A stretch of 64,000 bases of DNA from Streptomyces sp. CNQ-509 (lineage in GTDB: Bacteria; Actinomycetota; Actinomycetes; Streptomycetales; Streptomycetaceae), in assembly GCF_001011035.1 (NCBI RefSeq), contig NZ_CP011492.1, positions 186,001-250,000 of the forward strand. Direction: 5' to 3'. Positions 24,301-36,300 of the stretch are shown here, piece after piece. Each line of letters begins with the position of its first letter. Position 1 is the first letter of the stretch. A model generated the notes under the pieces. It saw only the letters and a list, made by a program, of their open reading frames with translations. It had not been told where the DNA came from and made no database searches. Position numbers and translations under genes: made by a program.

Positions 24301-27300
24301 GCACCGGCGAGCGCGTCCCCGCCCTCCTGCGCGACCTCGCCCCGCGGGCGCGGCGCCGGGCTGCCGCGGCCGCCGCGCCGAGCGAGGTCTCGGGGCTCGC
24401 GGCGCAACTCGCCGGGCTGTCGGCGGCCGAGCGGCAGCGCCTCTTGCTCGACCTGGTGCGCACCAACGCCGCCGCCGTCCTGGGGCACAGCGACGCCGCC
24501 GCGGTGGACGCGCAGGCGCCGTTCAACGACCTCGGGTTCGACTCCCTCACCGCGGTCGAGCTGCGCAACCGGCTCGACGCCGCCACCGGGCTGCGGCTGC
24601 CGGCGACCCTGATCTTCGACTACCCGACCGCGCAGGTCCTCGCCGACCACATCGGCGCCGAGGTGCTGGAGTCGGCGCCGCGCGCGACGGCGCCGCAGCT
24701 CGTGAGCACCGACACCGCGGACGATCCGGTCGTCATCGTGTCGATGGCGTGCCGCTTCCCCGGCGACGTGCACTCCGCCGCCGACCTGTGGAAGCTCGTC
24801 GCCGAGGGCCGCGAAGGTCTCTCCGGCTTCCCGACGAACCGCGGCTGGGACCTGGAGAACCTCTTCGACCCCGACCCGGCGGCGACGGGCAAGAGCTACA
24901 CCAGCTACGGCACGTTCCTGCACGAGGCCGACGAGTTCGACGCCGACTTCTTCCGGATGAACCCGCGCGAGGCGCTGGCCACGGACCCGCAGCAGCGGCT
25001 GCTGCTGGAGACCTCCTGGGAGGCGTTCGAGCGGGCGGGCATCGACCCGGCCACGCTCAGGGGCAGCAGCACCGCGGTCTACGCGGGCGTGATCTACGGC
25101 GACTACGCTTCGCGGCTGATGCAGAACGCCCCGGAGGGCTTCGAGGGCTATCTCGGCAACGGCAGCGCGGCAAGCGTCGCCTCGGGCCGGGTGGCGTACA
25201 CCTTCGGTCTTGAGGGCCCGGCGGTGACGATCGACACGGCGTGCTCGTCGTCGCTGGTCGCCCTGCATCTCGCCGCGCAGGCGCTGCGCAACGGCGAGTG
25301 CGATCTCGCCCTCGCGGGCGGCGCCACCGTGATGTCGAGCCCGGGTGCGTTCATCGAGTTCTCCCGGCAGCGCGTGCTGTCCGTGGACGGCCGGTGCAAG
25401 GCGTTCGCCGACGCGGCGGACGGAACGGGCTGGGGCGAGGGCGTCGGCCTGGTGCTGCTGGAGCGGCTGTCCGACGCCCGGCGCAACGGGCACAAGGTGC
25501 TGGCGGTGCTGAAGGGCTCGGCGATCAATCAGGACGGTGCGTCGAACGGCCTCACCGCCCCCAACGGCCCCTCGCAGCAGCGCGTCATCGAACAGGCGCT
25601 GGCCAGCGCCGGCCTGACGCCCGGTCAGGTGGACGCCGTGGAGGCGCACGGCACGGGCACGGCGCTGGGCGACCCGATCGAGGCGCAGGCGCTGCTCGCG
25701 ACGTACGGGCGCGAGCACAGCCCCGAGCGGCCGCTGTGGCTGGGCTCGATCAAGTCCAACATCGGCCACACCCAGGCCGCGGCGGGCGTGGCGGGCGTCA
25801 TGAAGATGGTCGAGGCCATGCGCCACGGCATGCTGCCCCCTACCCTCCACGTCAACGAGCCGTCCCACCACGTCGACTGGAGCTCCGGCACCATCTCGCT
25901 GATCACGGAGTCGACGCCGTGGCCCGAGAGCGACGAGCCGTACCGGGCGGCCGTCTCGTCGTTCGGCATCAGCGGCACGAACGCGCACGTGGTGCTGGAG
26001 GCGGCGCCGGTGGAGACCGCGGCGGCGGATGCGCCGTCGGCGGAGCCGGCTCCGGGGGCGGCGCCGGTTCCGGTGGTGGTTTCCGCCCGTACGGCGGGTG
26101 CGCTGGCGCAGAGCGCCGAGCAGCTCGCGGCGTACGTCGAGGAGCACCCCGAGATCGAGGTGGGTGCGCTGGCGGCGGGGCTGTGGTCCGGGCGGGCGAA
26201 GATGGAGCACCGCGCGGGCATCGTCACCGCCGACCGCGACGAGCTGCGCGAGGCGCTGACCGCGCTGGCCACGGGTGTCGCACACCCGGCACTGGTGACC
26301 GGGCCCGGCACGGCCAACGCGGGCAAGACCGCGTTCGTGTTCCCCGGACAGGGCTCGCAGTGGACACGCATGGGCTATCAACTCGCCGCGGAGGAGCCCG
26401 CTTTCGCGGAGCATCTGGCCGCGTGCCGCGATGAGCTGTCGCGCTGGTGCGACTGGGACCTGCTCGACGTCCTGGCCAGCGAGGACGAACACGCCCTTGA
26501 CCGGGTGGATGTCGTGCAGCCCGCGCTGTTCGCCGTCATGACCGGCATCGCCGAGTTGCTACGCCACCACGGCGTCGAGCCCGACGCCGTGATCGGCCAC
26601 TCCCAGGGCGAGATCGCCGCCGCCTACGTCGCCGGAGCTCTCACGCTCTCCGACGCCATCGCCGTAGTCGCCCTGCGGGCACAGGCCATCACCCGCCTCG
26701 CAGGCACCGGCACCATGGCCTCGTTCCCACTCCCGGCAGACGAGCTTCAGGACCTGCCCGAGGGCGTCTACGTCGCCGCGATCAACGGGCCGCACACCAC
26801 GATCCTCGCGGGCGAGACCCAGCCGTTGACGGATCTGGTCCACACGTACCAGGAGCGGGAGATCCGCGCCCGCCTGATCCCCGTCGACTACGCCTCGCAC
26901 ACCCCCCACGTCGAAGACCTGCGCGAGACGATCATCACGGACCTGGCCGAACGCGCCGGCATCGAGCCGATGGCCCCGGCCATCCCCTTCTACTCCACCC
27001 ACACCGGGTCCCTGCTCGCCTTCGACCAGGACCTCGACGCGGAGTACTGGTTCAACAACCTCCGCCACCCCGTCCACTTCCACACCACCCTCGAACAACT
27101 CCTCGACAACGGCCACTACACCCTCATCGAAACCAGCCCCCACCCGGTCATGACCGCGGCGCTCGCCGACACCTTCGAGCAGCGCACCACCCCGGCCCGG
27201 CACCACGCCACCCTCGTCCGCAACGACGACACCAAGGTCCGCTTCCTCACAGCACTCACCTCCCTCCACACCCACCACCACCCCGTCGACCTCGCCCCTC

Positions 27301-30300
27301 ACTTCCCGCGGACCGATCAGCCCGCCGACCGGGTGCCCGAGCTGCCCACCTACCCGTTCCAGCGGGAGAGCTACTGGCTTCACGGCTCCGCCCAGCTCAC
27401 CAGCGCGTCCGACCTCGGTCTGGGCACCACCGCCCACCCGCTGCTCCACGCCGCCGTCCCGCTCGCGGACGAGACGGGCACCGGCGCCACCGGCACCGTG
27501 GTGTTCACCGGCCGTGTCGGCCTGAGCAGCCACCCGTGGCTCGCCGACCACGCCGTCGCGGGTACGGTCCTGCTGCCCGGCACCGCGCTGGTCGACCTCG
27601 CCCTGCACGCCGGTGACCACACGGGCGCCACCCACCTCGAAGAACTGACGCTCCAGGCACCGCTGGTGCTGGAGGAGACCGGCGCCCGCGACCTCCAGGT
27701 CACCGCGGGGCCCCACCCCGACGCGGACGGCTGGCAGGTCACGATCCACTCCAGGCCCCACACGGACGACGAGGCCGAGCCCGAGCCGTGGACCTGCCAC
27801 GCCACCGGCACCCTCACCGCCGAACCGGCGACCCCGGCCGAGCCCCTGACCCAGTGGCCGCCCGCGGGCGCGCAGGCGCTCGACGTGTCGGAGATCTACC
27901 CCCGGCTGGCCGCGGGCGGCTACGCGTACGGGCCCGCCTTCCGCGGCGTCACGGCGGCGTGGGCGCAGCCCGACGGCACGCTGCACGCCGAGATCGCCCT
28001 GCCCGACGACACCGACCCCGACGGGCACACGATCCACCCCGCCCTCCTCGACGCGGCGCTCCACCCGCTGGCGGCCCAGGGCGGCGCCAAGACCGGAGGG
28101 GAGACCGACGCGCAACTGCGACTGCCGTTCGCGTGGACCGGTGTGTCCGTCCACGCCTCCGGCGCCACCCACCTCCGCGCGACGATCACCCCCACCGGCG
28201 ACCAGGGCCACGACCTCGCGCTCCGCGCCTGGGACCCCACTGGTGCTCCCGTCGCCACCATCGGCGCCCTCAACACCAGGGCCGTCGACGCCTCTGCGCT
28301 GACCAGCGCCGCCGACACCGGCGCCGCGACCCGCAACAGCCTCTTCCACCTCTCCTGGAGCCCTGCCGGGGCGGAGGGAGACGAGCCGGCGGAGCTGGAT
28401 CGGTACGACCTGCACGTCGCCGCGCCCGCGGGCGAGGACACCCCGGCCGCGGCACACGTCGCGACCGAGGCGCTGCTGACCCACGTCCAGAACTGGCTGG
28501 CCGACAACGACGAGACCGACCGGCACCTCGTCGTCCTCACCCACCTGGCCGTCGCCACCCACCCGGCCGAGGACGTCCACCTGGCCCACGCACCGCTGTG
28601 GGGCCTGCTCCGCAGCGCCCAGAACGAGAACCCCGACCGCATCCGCCTCGTGGACACCGACGCCACCGGCATCGACGCGAACGCCGGCGCCGCCGGCGTC
28701 CCGCACCTCGCCGACGCCCTCGCCACCGGTGAGCCCCAGACCGCCGTCCGCGGCGGCCAGGTGCTGGCCGCGCGCCTCGTGCGCGCGACGGGCGCGGAGA
28801 GCGGCGTACTGGACGTGCCGAAGGGCACGTGGAAGCTGGCGAGCGACGGCGACGGCACGTTGGAGGCGCTCGCCTGCCGGCCCGCCCCCGAGTGGGACGT
28901 GCCGCTGACCGGCAGCCAGGTCCGCGTGCAACTGCACGCGGTCGGGCTGAACTTCCGCGACACGCTCATCGCCCTGGGCATGTATCCGGGCCAGGCACCC
29001 CTCGGCAGCGAGGGCGCCGGCGTGGTGACCGAGGTCGGCGCCGACGTCACGAGCGTGGCGGTCGGCGACCGCGTCATGGGTCTCATGCCCGAGGGCGCCG
29101 GCAGCCGGGCGATCACCGACCACCGGCTCCTCACGCCCGTACCGGCGGAGTGGTCCTCCACCCAGGCGGCAGGGATTCCGGTCGCCTTCCTCACGGCGTA
29201 CTTCGCGCTGAAGGACCTCGGGCGGCTGGAGGCCGGCGAGTCGCTGCTGCTCCACGCCGCCACCGGCGGCGTCGGCTCCGCCGCGCTCCAACTCGCCCGC
29301 CACTTCGGCGCCGACGTCTACGCCACCGCCAGCCCCGGCAAGCAGCACCTGCTGTACGCGCAGGGACTGGACGAGCACCACATCGCGTCAAGCCGCACGC
29401 TGGACTTCGAGGAGCACTTCCGCACCCACGGCCCGGACCAGGGTGTGGATGTCGTCCTCAACGCCCTCGCCCACGAGTTCACCGACGCCTCCCTGCGCCT
29501 CGTACGCCCCGGCGGCCGGTTCATCGAGATGGGCAAGACGGATATCCGCGACCCGCAGGCGGTCCAGGCCGAACACGGCGCCGAGTACCGGAACTTCGAC
29601 CTCATCGAGGCGGGCCCCGACCGTATCCAGCAGATCCTGGCGCATCTCACCGAGCTGTTCGCCGAAGGCGTGCTGGCCCCGCTGCCCACCACCTCGTTCG
29701 ACGTACGGCAGGCCCGCCAGGCCCTGCGCTACCTGAGCCAGGCCCGGCACACCGGCAAGCTGATCCTGACCCTGCCCAGGCCGCTCGACCCGAACGGCAC
29801 CGTGCTCATCACCGGCGGCACCGGCGTCCTCGCCGGACTGACCGCGCGTCACCTGGTCACCGAGCACGGCGTACGCCACCTCCTGCTGGCCTCCCGCAGC
29901 GGCCCCGACCACCCCAGCGCCACGGCTCTCCGCGACGAACTCACCGCACTCGGCGCCCAGGTCACCCTCGCGGCCTGCGACGTCACCGACGCCGACGCCG
30001 TACGCGCCCTCGTCGGCTCCATCGGCGACGCCCACCCGCTGACCGCCGTCATCCACACCGCGGGTGTGCTGAACGACGCCGTCCTCACCCAGCTCACCCC
30101 GGGCGACCTGCACCCGGTCCTGGCGCCGAAGGTCGACGCCACGTACCACCTGCACGAGGCGACCCGGCACCTCGACCTGGCGCATTTCGTCGTCTACTCC
30201 TCCGCGGCCGGCACCCTCGGCAACCCGGGGCAGTCGAACTACGCTGCCGCCAACACGTACGTGGACGCCCTCGCCCACCACCGCAACCGGCTCGGCCTGC

Positions 30301-33300
30301 CGACCACCAGTCTCGCCTGGGGCTACTGGAAGCAGGCCACCGGCCTCACCCAGCACCTCACCGCCGACCAGCAGGGCCGCACCGGCAAGCCGCTCACCAC
30401 CGAGCACGGCCTGCACCTCTTCGACGTCGCGCTCCGGGACCGGCCCGAATCGACGCTGGTCTGCATGCCGATCGAGCCCGCGGCCCTGCGCCGCGCGCCC
30501 AAGGTGCCGGCGCTGCTCCGCGACCTCGTACCGGCCACCGCGCGCCGCGCGACCGCAGCGGGCGCGAGCGCGGTACGGCGCTCGGGGCTGGCCGAGGAGC
30601 TGGCCGGGCTCGGCGAGGCCGAGCAGGACCGGCTCGTGCTGGACCTGATCCGCAGCAACGTCGCGGCGGTCCTCGGCCACGCGCGCCCGGAGACCATCGA
30701 CCCGCAACGCCCGTTCAAGGAGCTGGGCTTCGACTCCCTCACCGCCGTCGAACTGCGCAACCGGCTCACCAACGCCACCGCGCTCCAGCTCCCCTCCACC
30801 CTGGTCTTCGATCACCCGACGCTCACCGAGCTGTCGGTCTTCCTGCGGGGCAAGCTGCTGGACGAGCAGCCGCGGCTGCGCGCGGCGAAGCAGGTCGCGG
30901 CCGTGGCCGACGACGACCCGATCGTGATCGTCTCGATGGCCTGCCGCTACCCCGGCGGGATGCGGCGGCCCGAGGACCTGTGGAGGCTGGTCTCCGAGGG
31001 CGTCGAGGCGATCGGCGACCTGCCGGACGACCGCGGCTGGGACCTCGACGGCCTCTACGACCCGGACCCGGACGCGCCGGGCAAGATGTACACCCGCAAG
31101 GGCGCGTTCCTGTACGACGCCGGGCGGTTCGACGCGGACTTCTTCCACATGAACCCGCGCGAGGCCCTGGCCACCGACCCCCAGCAGCGGCTCCTGCTGG
31201 AGACCGCCTGGGAAGCCTTCGAGCGGGCGGGCATCGACCCCACCAGCCTCAAGGGCAGCAGCACCGGCGTGTTCGCGGGCGTCATCTCGCAGGACTACCT
31301 GATGCGCATGCACGACGCGCCGGACCACCTGGAGGGCTACTTCGCCACGGGCGGCTCCGCGAGCATCGCCTCGGGCCGGGTGGCGTACACCTTCGGTCTC
31401 GAGGGTCCGGCCATGACCGTGGACACGGCCTGCTCGTCGTCGCTGGTCGCCCTCCACCTCGCGGCGCAGGCGCTGCGCAACGGGGAGTGCGATCTCGCCC
31501 TCGCGGGCGGCGCGACCATCATGGCCACGCCGGGCACCTTCCAGGTCTTCTCCCGGCAGCGCGGCCTCGCCGCCGACGGCCGCTGCAAGCCCTTCGCCGA
31601 CGCCGCCGACGGCACCGGCTGGGGCGAGGGCGTCGGCCTGGTGCTGGTCGAGCGGCTGTCGGACGCCCGGCGCAACGGACACGACGTGCTCGCCGTCGTC
31701 CGCGGCTCCGCCGTCAACCAGGACGGTGCGTCGAACGGCCTCACCGCGCCCAACGGCCCGTCGCAGCGCCGCGTCATCGAACAGGCCCTCGCCAACGCCG
31801 GGCTGAGCGGCGACCAGGTCCACGCCGTCGAGGCGCACGGCACGGGCACGACGCTGGGCGACCCGATCGAGGCGCAGGCCCTGCTGGAGACGTACGGCCA
31901 GGCGCACTCCACAGAGAATCCGCTGTGGCTGGGCTCCATCAAGTCCAACATCGGCCACACCCAGGCCGCGGCCGGTGTCGCCGGCGTCATCAAGATGGTC
32001 GAGGCCATGCGGCATGGTGTCCTGCCTCCGACGCTCAACGTCGACATGCCCACGAGCCATGTCGACTGGGACGCGGGCCACATCGAGCTGCTGACGGAGG
32101 CCCGCCCCTGGACCGAGGACGGTGAGCCGCGACGCGCGGCGGTGTCGTCGTTCGGCATGAGCGGCACCAACGCGCACCTGATCCTGGAAGCGGCCCCGGC
32201 CCTGCCGGAGGCCGAGGCTGAGCCGGAGGCGGGGGCGGCGCCGGTGGTGGTTTCCGCCCGTACGGCGGGTGCGCTGGCGCAGAGCGCCGAGCAGCTCGCG
32301 GCCTACGTCGAGGAGCACCCCGAGATCGAGGTGGGCGCACTGGCCGGACGGCTGTGGTCCGGGCGGGCGAAGATGGAGCACCGCGCGGGCATCGTCACCG
32401 CCGACCGCGACGAGCTGCGCGAGGCGCTGACCGCGCTGGCCACGGGCGCGGCGCACCCCGCACTTGTCACGGGACCGGGGCCGGTGGCCGCCGGCAAGAC
32501 GGCGTTCGTCTTCCCGGGTCAGGGCTCGCAGTGGACCCGTATGGGCTATCAACTCGCCGCGGAGGAGCCCGCTTTCGCGGAGCATCTGGCCGCGTGCCGC
32601 GACGAGCTGTCGCGCTGGTGCGACTGGGACCTGCTCGACGTCCTGGCCAGCGAGGACGAACACGCCCTTGACCGGGTGGACATCGTGCAGCCCGCGCTGT
32701 TCGCCGTCATGACCGGCATCGCCGAGTTGCTACGCCACCACGGCGTGGAACCGGACGCCGTGATCGGCCACTCCCAGGGGGAGATCGCCGCCGCGTACGT
32801 CGCCGGAGCACTGACCCTGCCCGACGCCATCGCGGTCGTCGCGCTACGGGCGCAGGCGATCACCCGCCTCGCAGGCACCGGGACGATGGCCTCGTTCCCA
32901 CTGCCGGCAGACGAGCTTCAGGACCTGCCCGAGGGCGTCTACGTCGCCGCGATCAACGGGCCGCACACCACGATCCTCGCGGGCGAGACCCAGCCGCTCA
33001 CCGAACTGGTCCACACGTACCAGGAGCGGGAGATCCGCGCCCGCCTGATCCCCGTCGACTACGCCTCGCACACCCCCCACGTCGAAGACCTGCGCGAGAC
33101 GATCACCACGGACCTGGCCGAACGCGCCGCGATCCGGCCCGTGGCCCCGGCCATTCCGTTCTACTCCACCCACACCGGCGCCCTGCTCGCGCCGGACCAA
33201 CTGCTGGACGCGGAGTACTGGTTCAACAACCTCCGCCACCCCGTCCACTTCCACACCACCCTCGAACAACTCCTCGACAACGGCCACTACACCCTCATCG

Positions 33301-36300
33301 AAACCAGCCCCCACCCGGTCATGACCGCCGCGCTCGCCGACACCTTCGAGCAGCGCACCACCCCGGCCCACCACCACGCCACCCTCACCCGCAACAACGG
33401 CACGCAGACCCGCTTCCGCGTCGCCCTGGCGAACCTCCACGCCCACCACCACCCGATCGACCTCAGCCCGCTCCTGCCCGGCGCCGAGGACTCCACCGAG
33501 CTGCTGCCCGAGCTGCCCACCTACCCCTTCCAGCGCGAGAGCTACTGGATCCAGACCTCGGCGCAGCTCACCAGCGCCGGCGACCTCGGCCAGATCAGCA
33601 GCGCCCACGCGCTCCTCAGTGCGGCCGTGCAGCTCGCCGACGGCGGCGAGGACTCGGCCGCCGGCGCGGAAGGCTCGTACGCCACCATCGTGTTCACCGG
33701 CCGGGTCGGTCTGAGCACCCACCCCTGGCTCGCCGACCACGCGGTCGCCGGCACCGTGCTGCTCCCCGGCACCGCCCTCGTGGACCTCGCCCTGCACACC
33801 GGCGACCACACCGGCGCCACCCACCTCGAAGAACTGACGCTCCAGGCACCGCTGGTGCTGGAGGAGACCGGTACTCGCGACCTCCAGGTCACCGCGAGCC
33901 CCGAGGCGGGAGCCGAGAGCGGCGACCCAGGGCGCTGGCAGGTCACCATCCACTCCCGGCCGCACACCGACGACGCCGAGCCCGAGCCCTGGACGTGCCA
34001 CGCCACCGGCACCCTCACCGCCGAACCGGCGACCCCGTCCGAGCCCCTGACCCAGTGGCCGCCCGCGGGCGCGGAGCCCTTCGAGATCGGCGCGCTCTAC
34101 CCGGAGCTGGCCGCGGCGGGCTACGAGTACGGCCCGGTCTTCCAGGGCGTGACCGCGGCCTGGAAGGAGGCCGACGGGACGCTGCACGCGGAGATCGCAC
34201 TCCCGCAGGGCGCCGACGCCTCCGGCCACGCCCTCCACCCCGCGCTCCTCGACGCCGCACTGCACCCCCTCGCGGCGCACAACGACGGCGCGGACGGGCA
34301 GCTCCGGCTGCCGTTCGCGTGGAGCGGTGTGTCGGTCCACGCCACCGGCACCACCGGGCTACGCGCCACCCTCACCCCCGCGGGCGAGCACGGCCACGAC
34401 CTCGCCCTGCGCGCCTGGGACACGACGGGCGCGCCGGTGGCGACGGTCTCGGCGCTGACCACCCGGCCCATCGACGCCGCGGCGCTGAGCGCACGGAGGA
34501 GCGAGGACACCCGCAACAGCCTGTTCCACCTCGGCTGGAGCCCTGCCGCCGCCGATCAGTCGGCGGTGGTGGATCCGGACCGGGTGGACGTGTACGTGGC
34601 CGTCCCGGCCGCCGAGGACACCCCGGTCGCGGCGCACGTCGCGACCGAGGCGCTGCTGACCCACGTCCAGAACTGGCTGGCCGACAACGACGAGACCGAC
34701 CGGCAACTCGTCGTCCTCACCCACCGGGCCGTCGCCACCCACCCGGCCGAGGACGTCCACCTGACGCATGCGCCGCTGTGGGGCCTGGTCCGTACGGCCC
34801 AGAACGAACAGCCCGACCGCATCCACCTCATCGACACCGACACCACCGACATCGAGCCCGGGACACAGGCGGCCGACGTCCCGCACCTCACCGACGCCCT
34901 GGCCACGGGCGAACCCCAACTCGCCCTCCGCGACAACACGGTCCTCATCCCCCGCCTGACCCGCTCCACCGACGACGCCGCGACGGAATCCCGGCCGCTC
35001 GACCCGAACGGCACGGTGCTGATCACGGGCGGAACCGGCGGTCTCGCGAGCCTGACGGCCCGTCACCTCATCACCGAGCACGGCGTACGCCACCTCCTGC
35101 TGGCCTCCCGCAGCGGCCCCGACCACCCCAACGCCACGGCTCTCCGCGACGAACTCACCGCACTCGGCGCCCAGATCACCCTCACCGCCTGCGACGTCAC
35201 CGACGCCGACGCCGTACGCACCCTCGTCGACTCCGTCGACAAGCAGCACCCCCTCACCGCCGTCATCCACACGGCCGGGGCACTCAACGACGCCACCCTC
35301 ACCCAACTCACCCCGGAGACGCTGCACTCGGTCCTGGCGCCCAAGGCGGACGCCGCGTACCACCTCCACGAGGCGACGCGGCACCTGGACCTGGCCCACT
35401 TCGTCCTCTACTCCTCCGCCGCCGGCACCCTCGGCAACCCCGGCCAGGCCAACTACGCCGCCGCCAACACCTACCTCGACGCCCTCGCCCACCACCGCAC
35501 CCACCAAGGGCTCCCCACCACCAGCCTCGCCTGGGGCTACTGGAAGCACACCACCGAACTCACCGGCCACCTCACCACCCACCAGCAGAGCCGCACCGGC
35601 ACGCCGCTCACGACGGAGCACGGGCTGCGCCTCCTCGACGCCGCACTGACCACCTCCGCGTCGCACCACCTGTGCGTGCCGCTCAACCCGAGCACCCTGC
35701 GCACCGCGCCCCACCTGCCCGCGCTCCTCCGCGACCTCGTGCCGGCGCCCCGCCGCTCGGCCGCGTCGCCGACCGCGGGCGCGCCCGGCGGCACCGCGCT
35801 GGCCGACCAGCTCGCGGCGCTGCCCGAGCCGGAGCAGCGGCACAAGACGGTCCTCGATGTCGTACGCAGCAACATCGCCGCGGTCCTCGGCCACGGCACC
35901 GCCGAGACCATCGACCCGCACCGCCCGTTCAAGGAGCTGGGCTTCGACTCCCTCACCGCTGTCCAGCTCCGTAACCAGCTCACCACCACCACCGCACTCC
36001 GCCTCCCCGCGACCCTGATCTTCGACCACCCCACCCCCGACGCCCTGGCCGGCCGGATCCTGGCGGACCTGATGCCGGAGGCGGTCAGCGCGTCGCGCCG
36101 GGTGATCGCCGATCTGGACGCGCTGGAGCTGGAGCTGAAGCAGCTCGCGGCGGACGAGGCGGAGCGCTCGCGGATCACGCTGCGGCTGCAGACGCTGCTG
36201 TCGAACTGGAACGACGCGCGCCCGGCCCCGGCCGAGGACGTGAGCAACAAGATCCAGGAGTCGTCCACGGAGGAGATCTTCGACTTCATCGACCGGCAGC

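Noticed and set aside
3100..34030. Repeated blocks across PKS modules as CRISPR or mobile-element repeats
   Set aside because: The repeats are in-frame parts of AT, DH, ER and KR domains in matching module positions, with no spacers, terminal inverted repeats or transposase.
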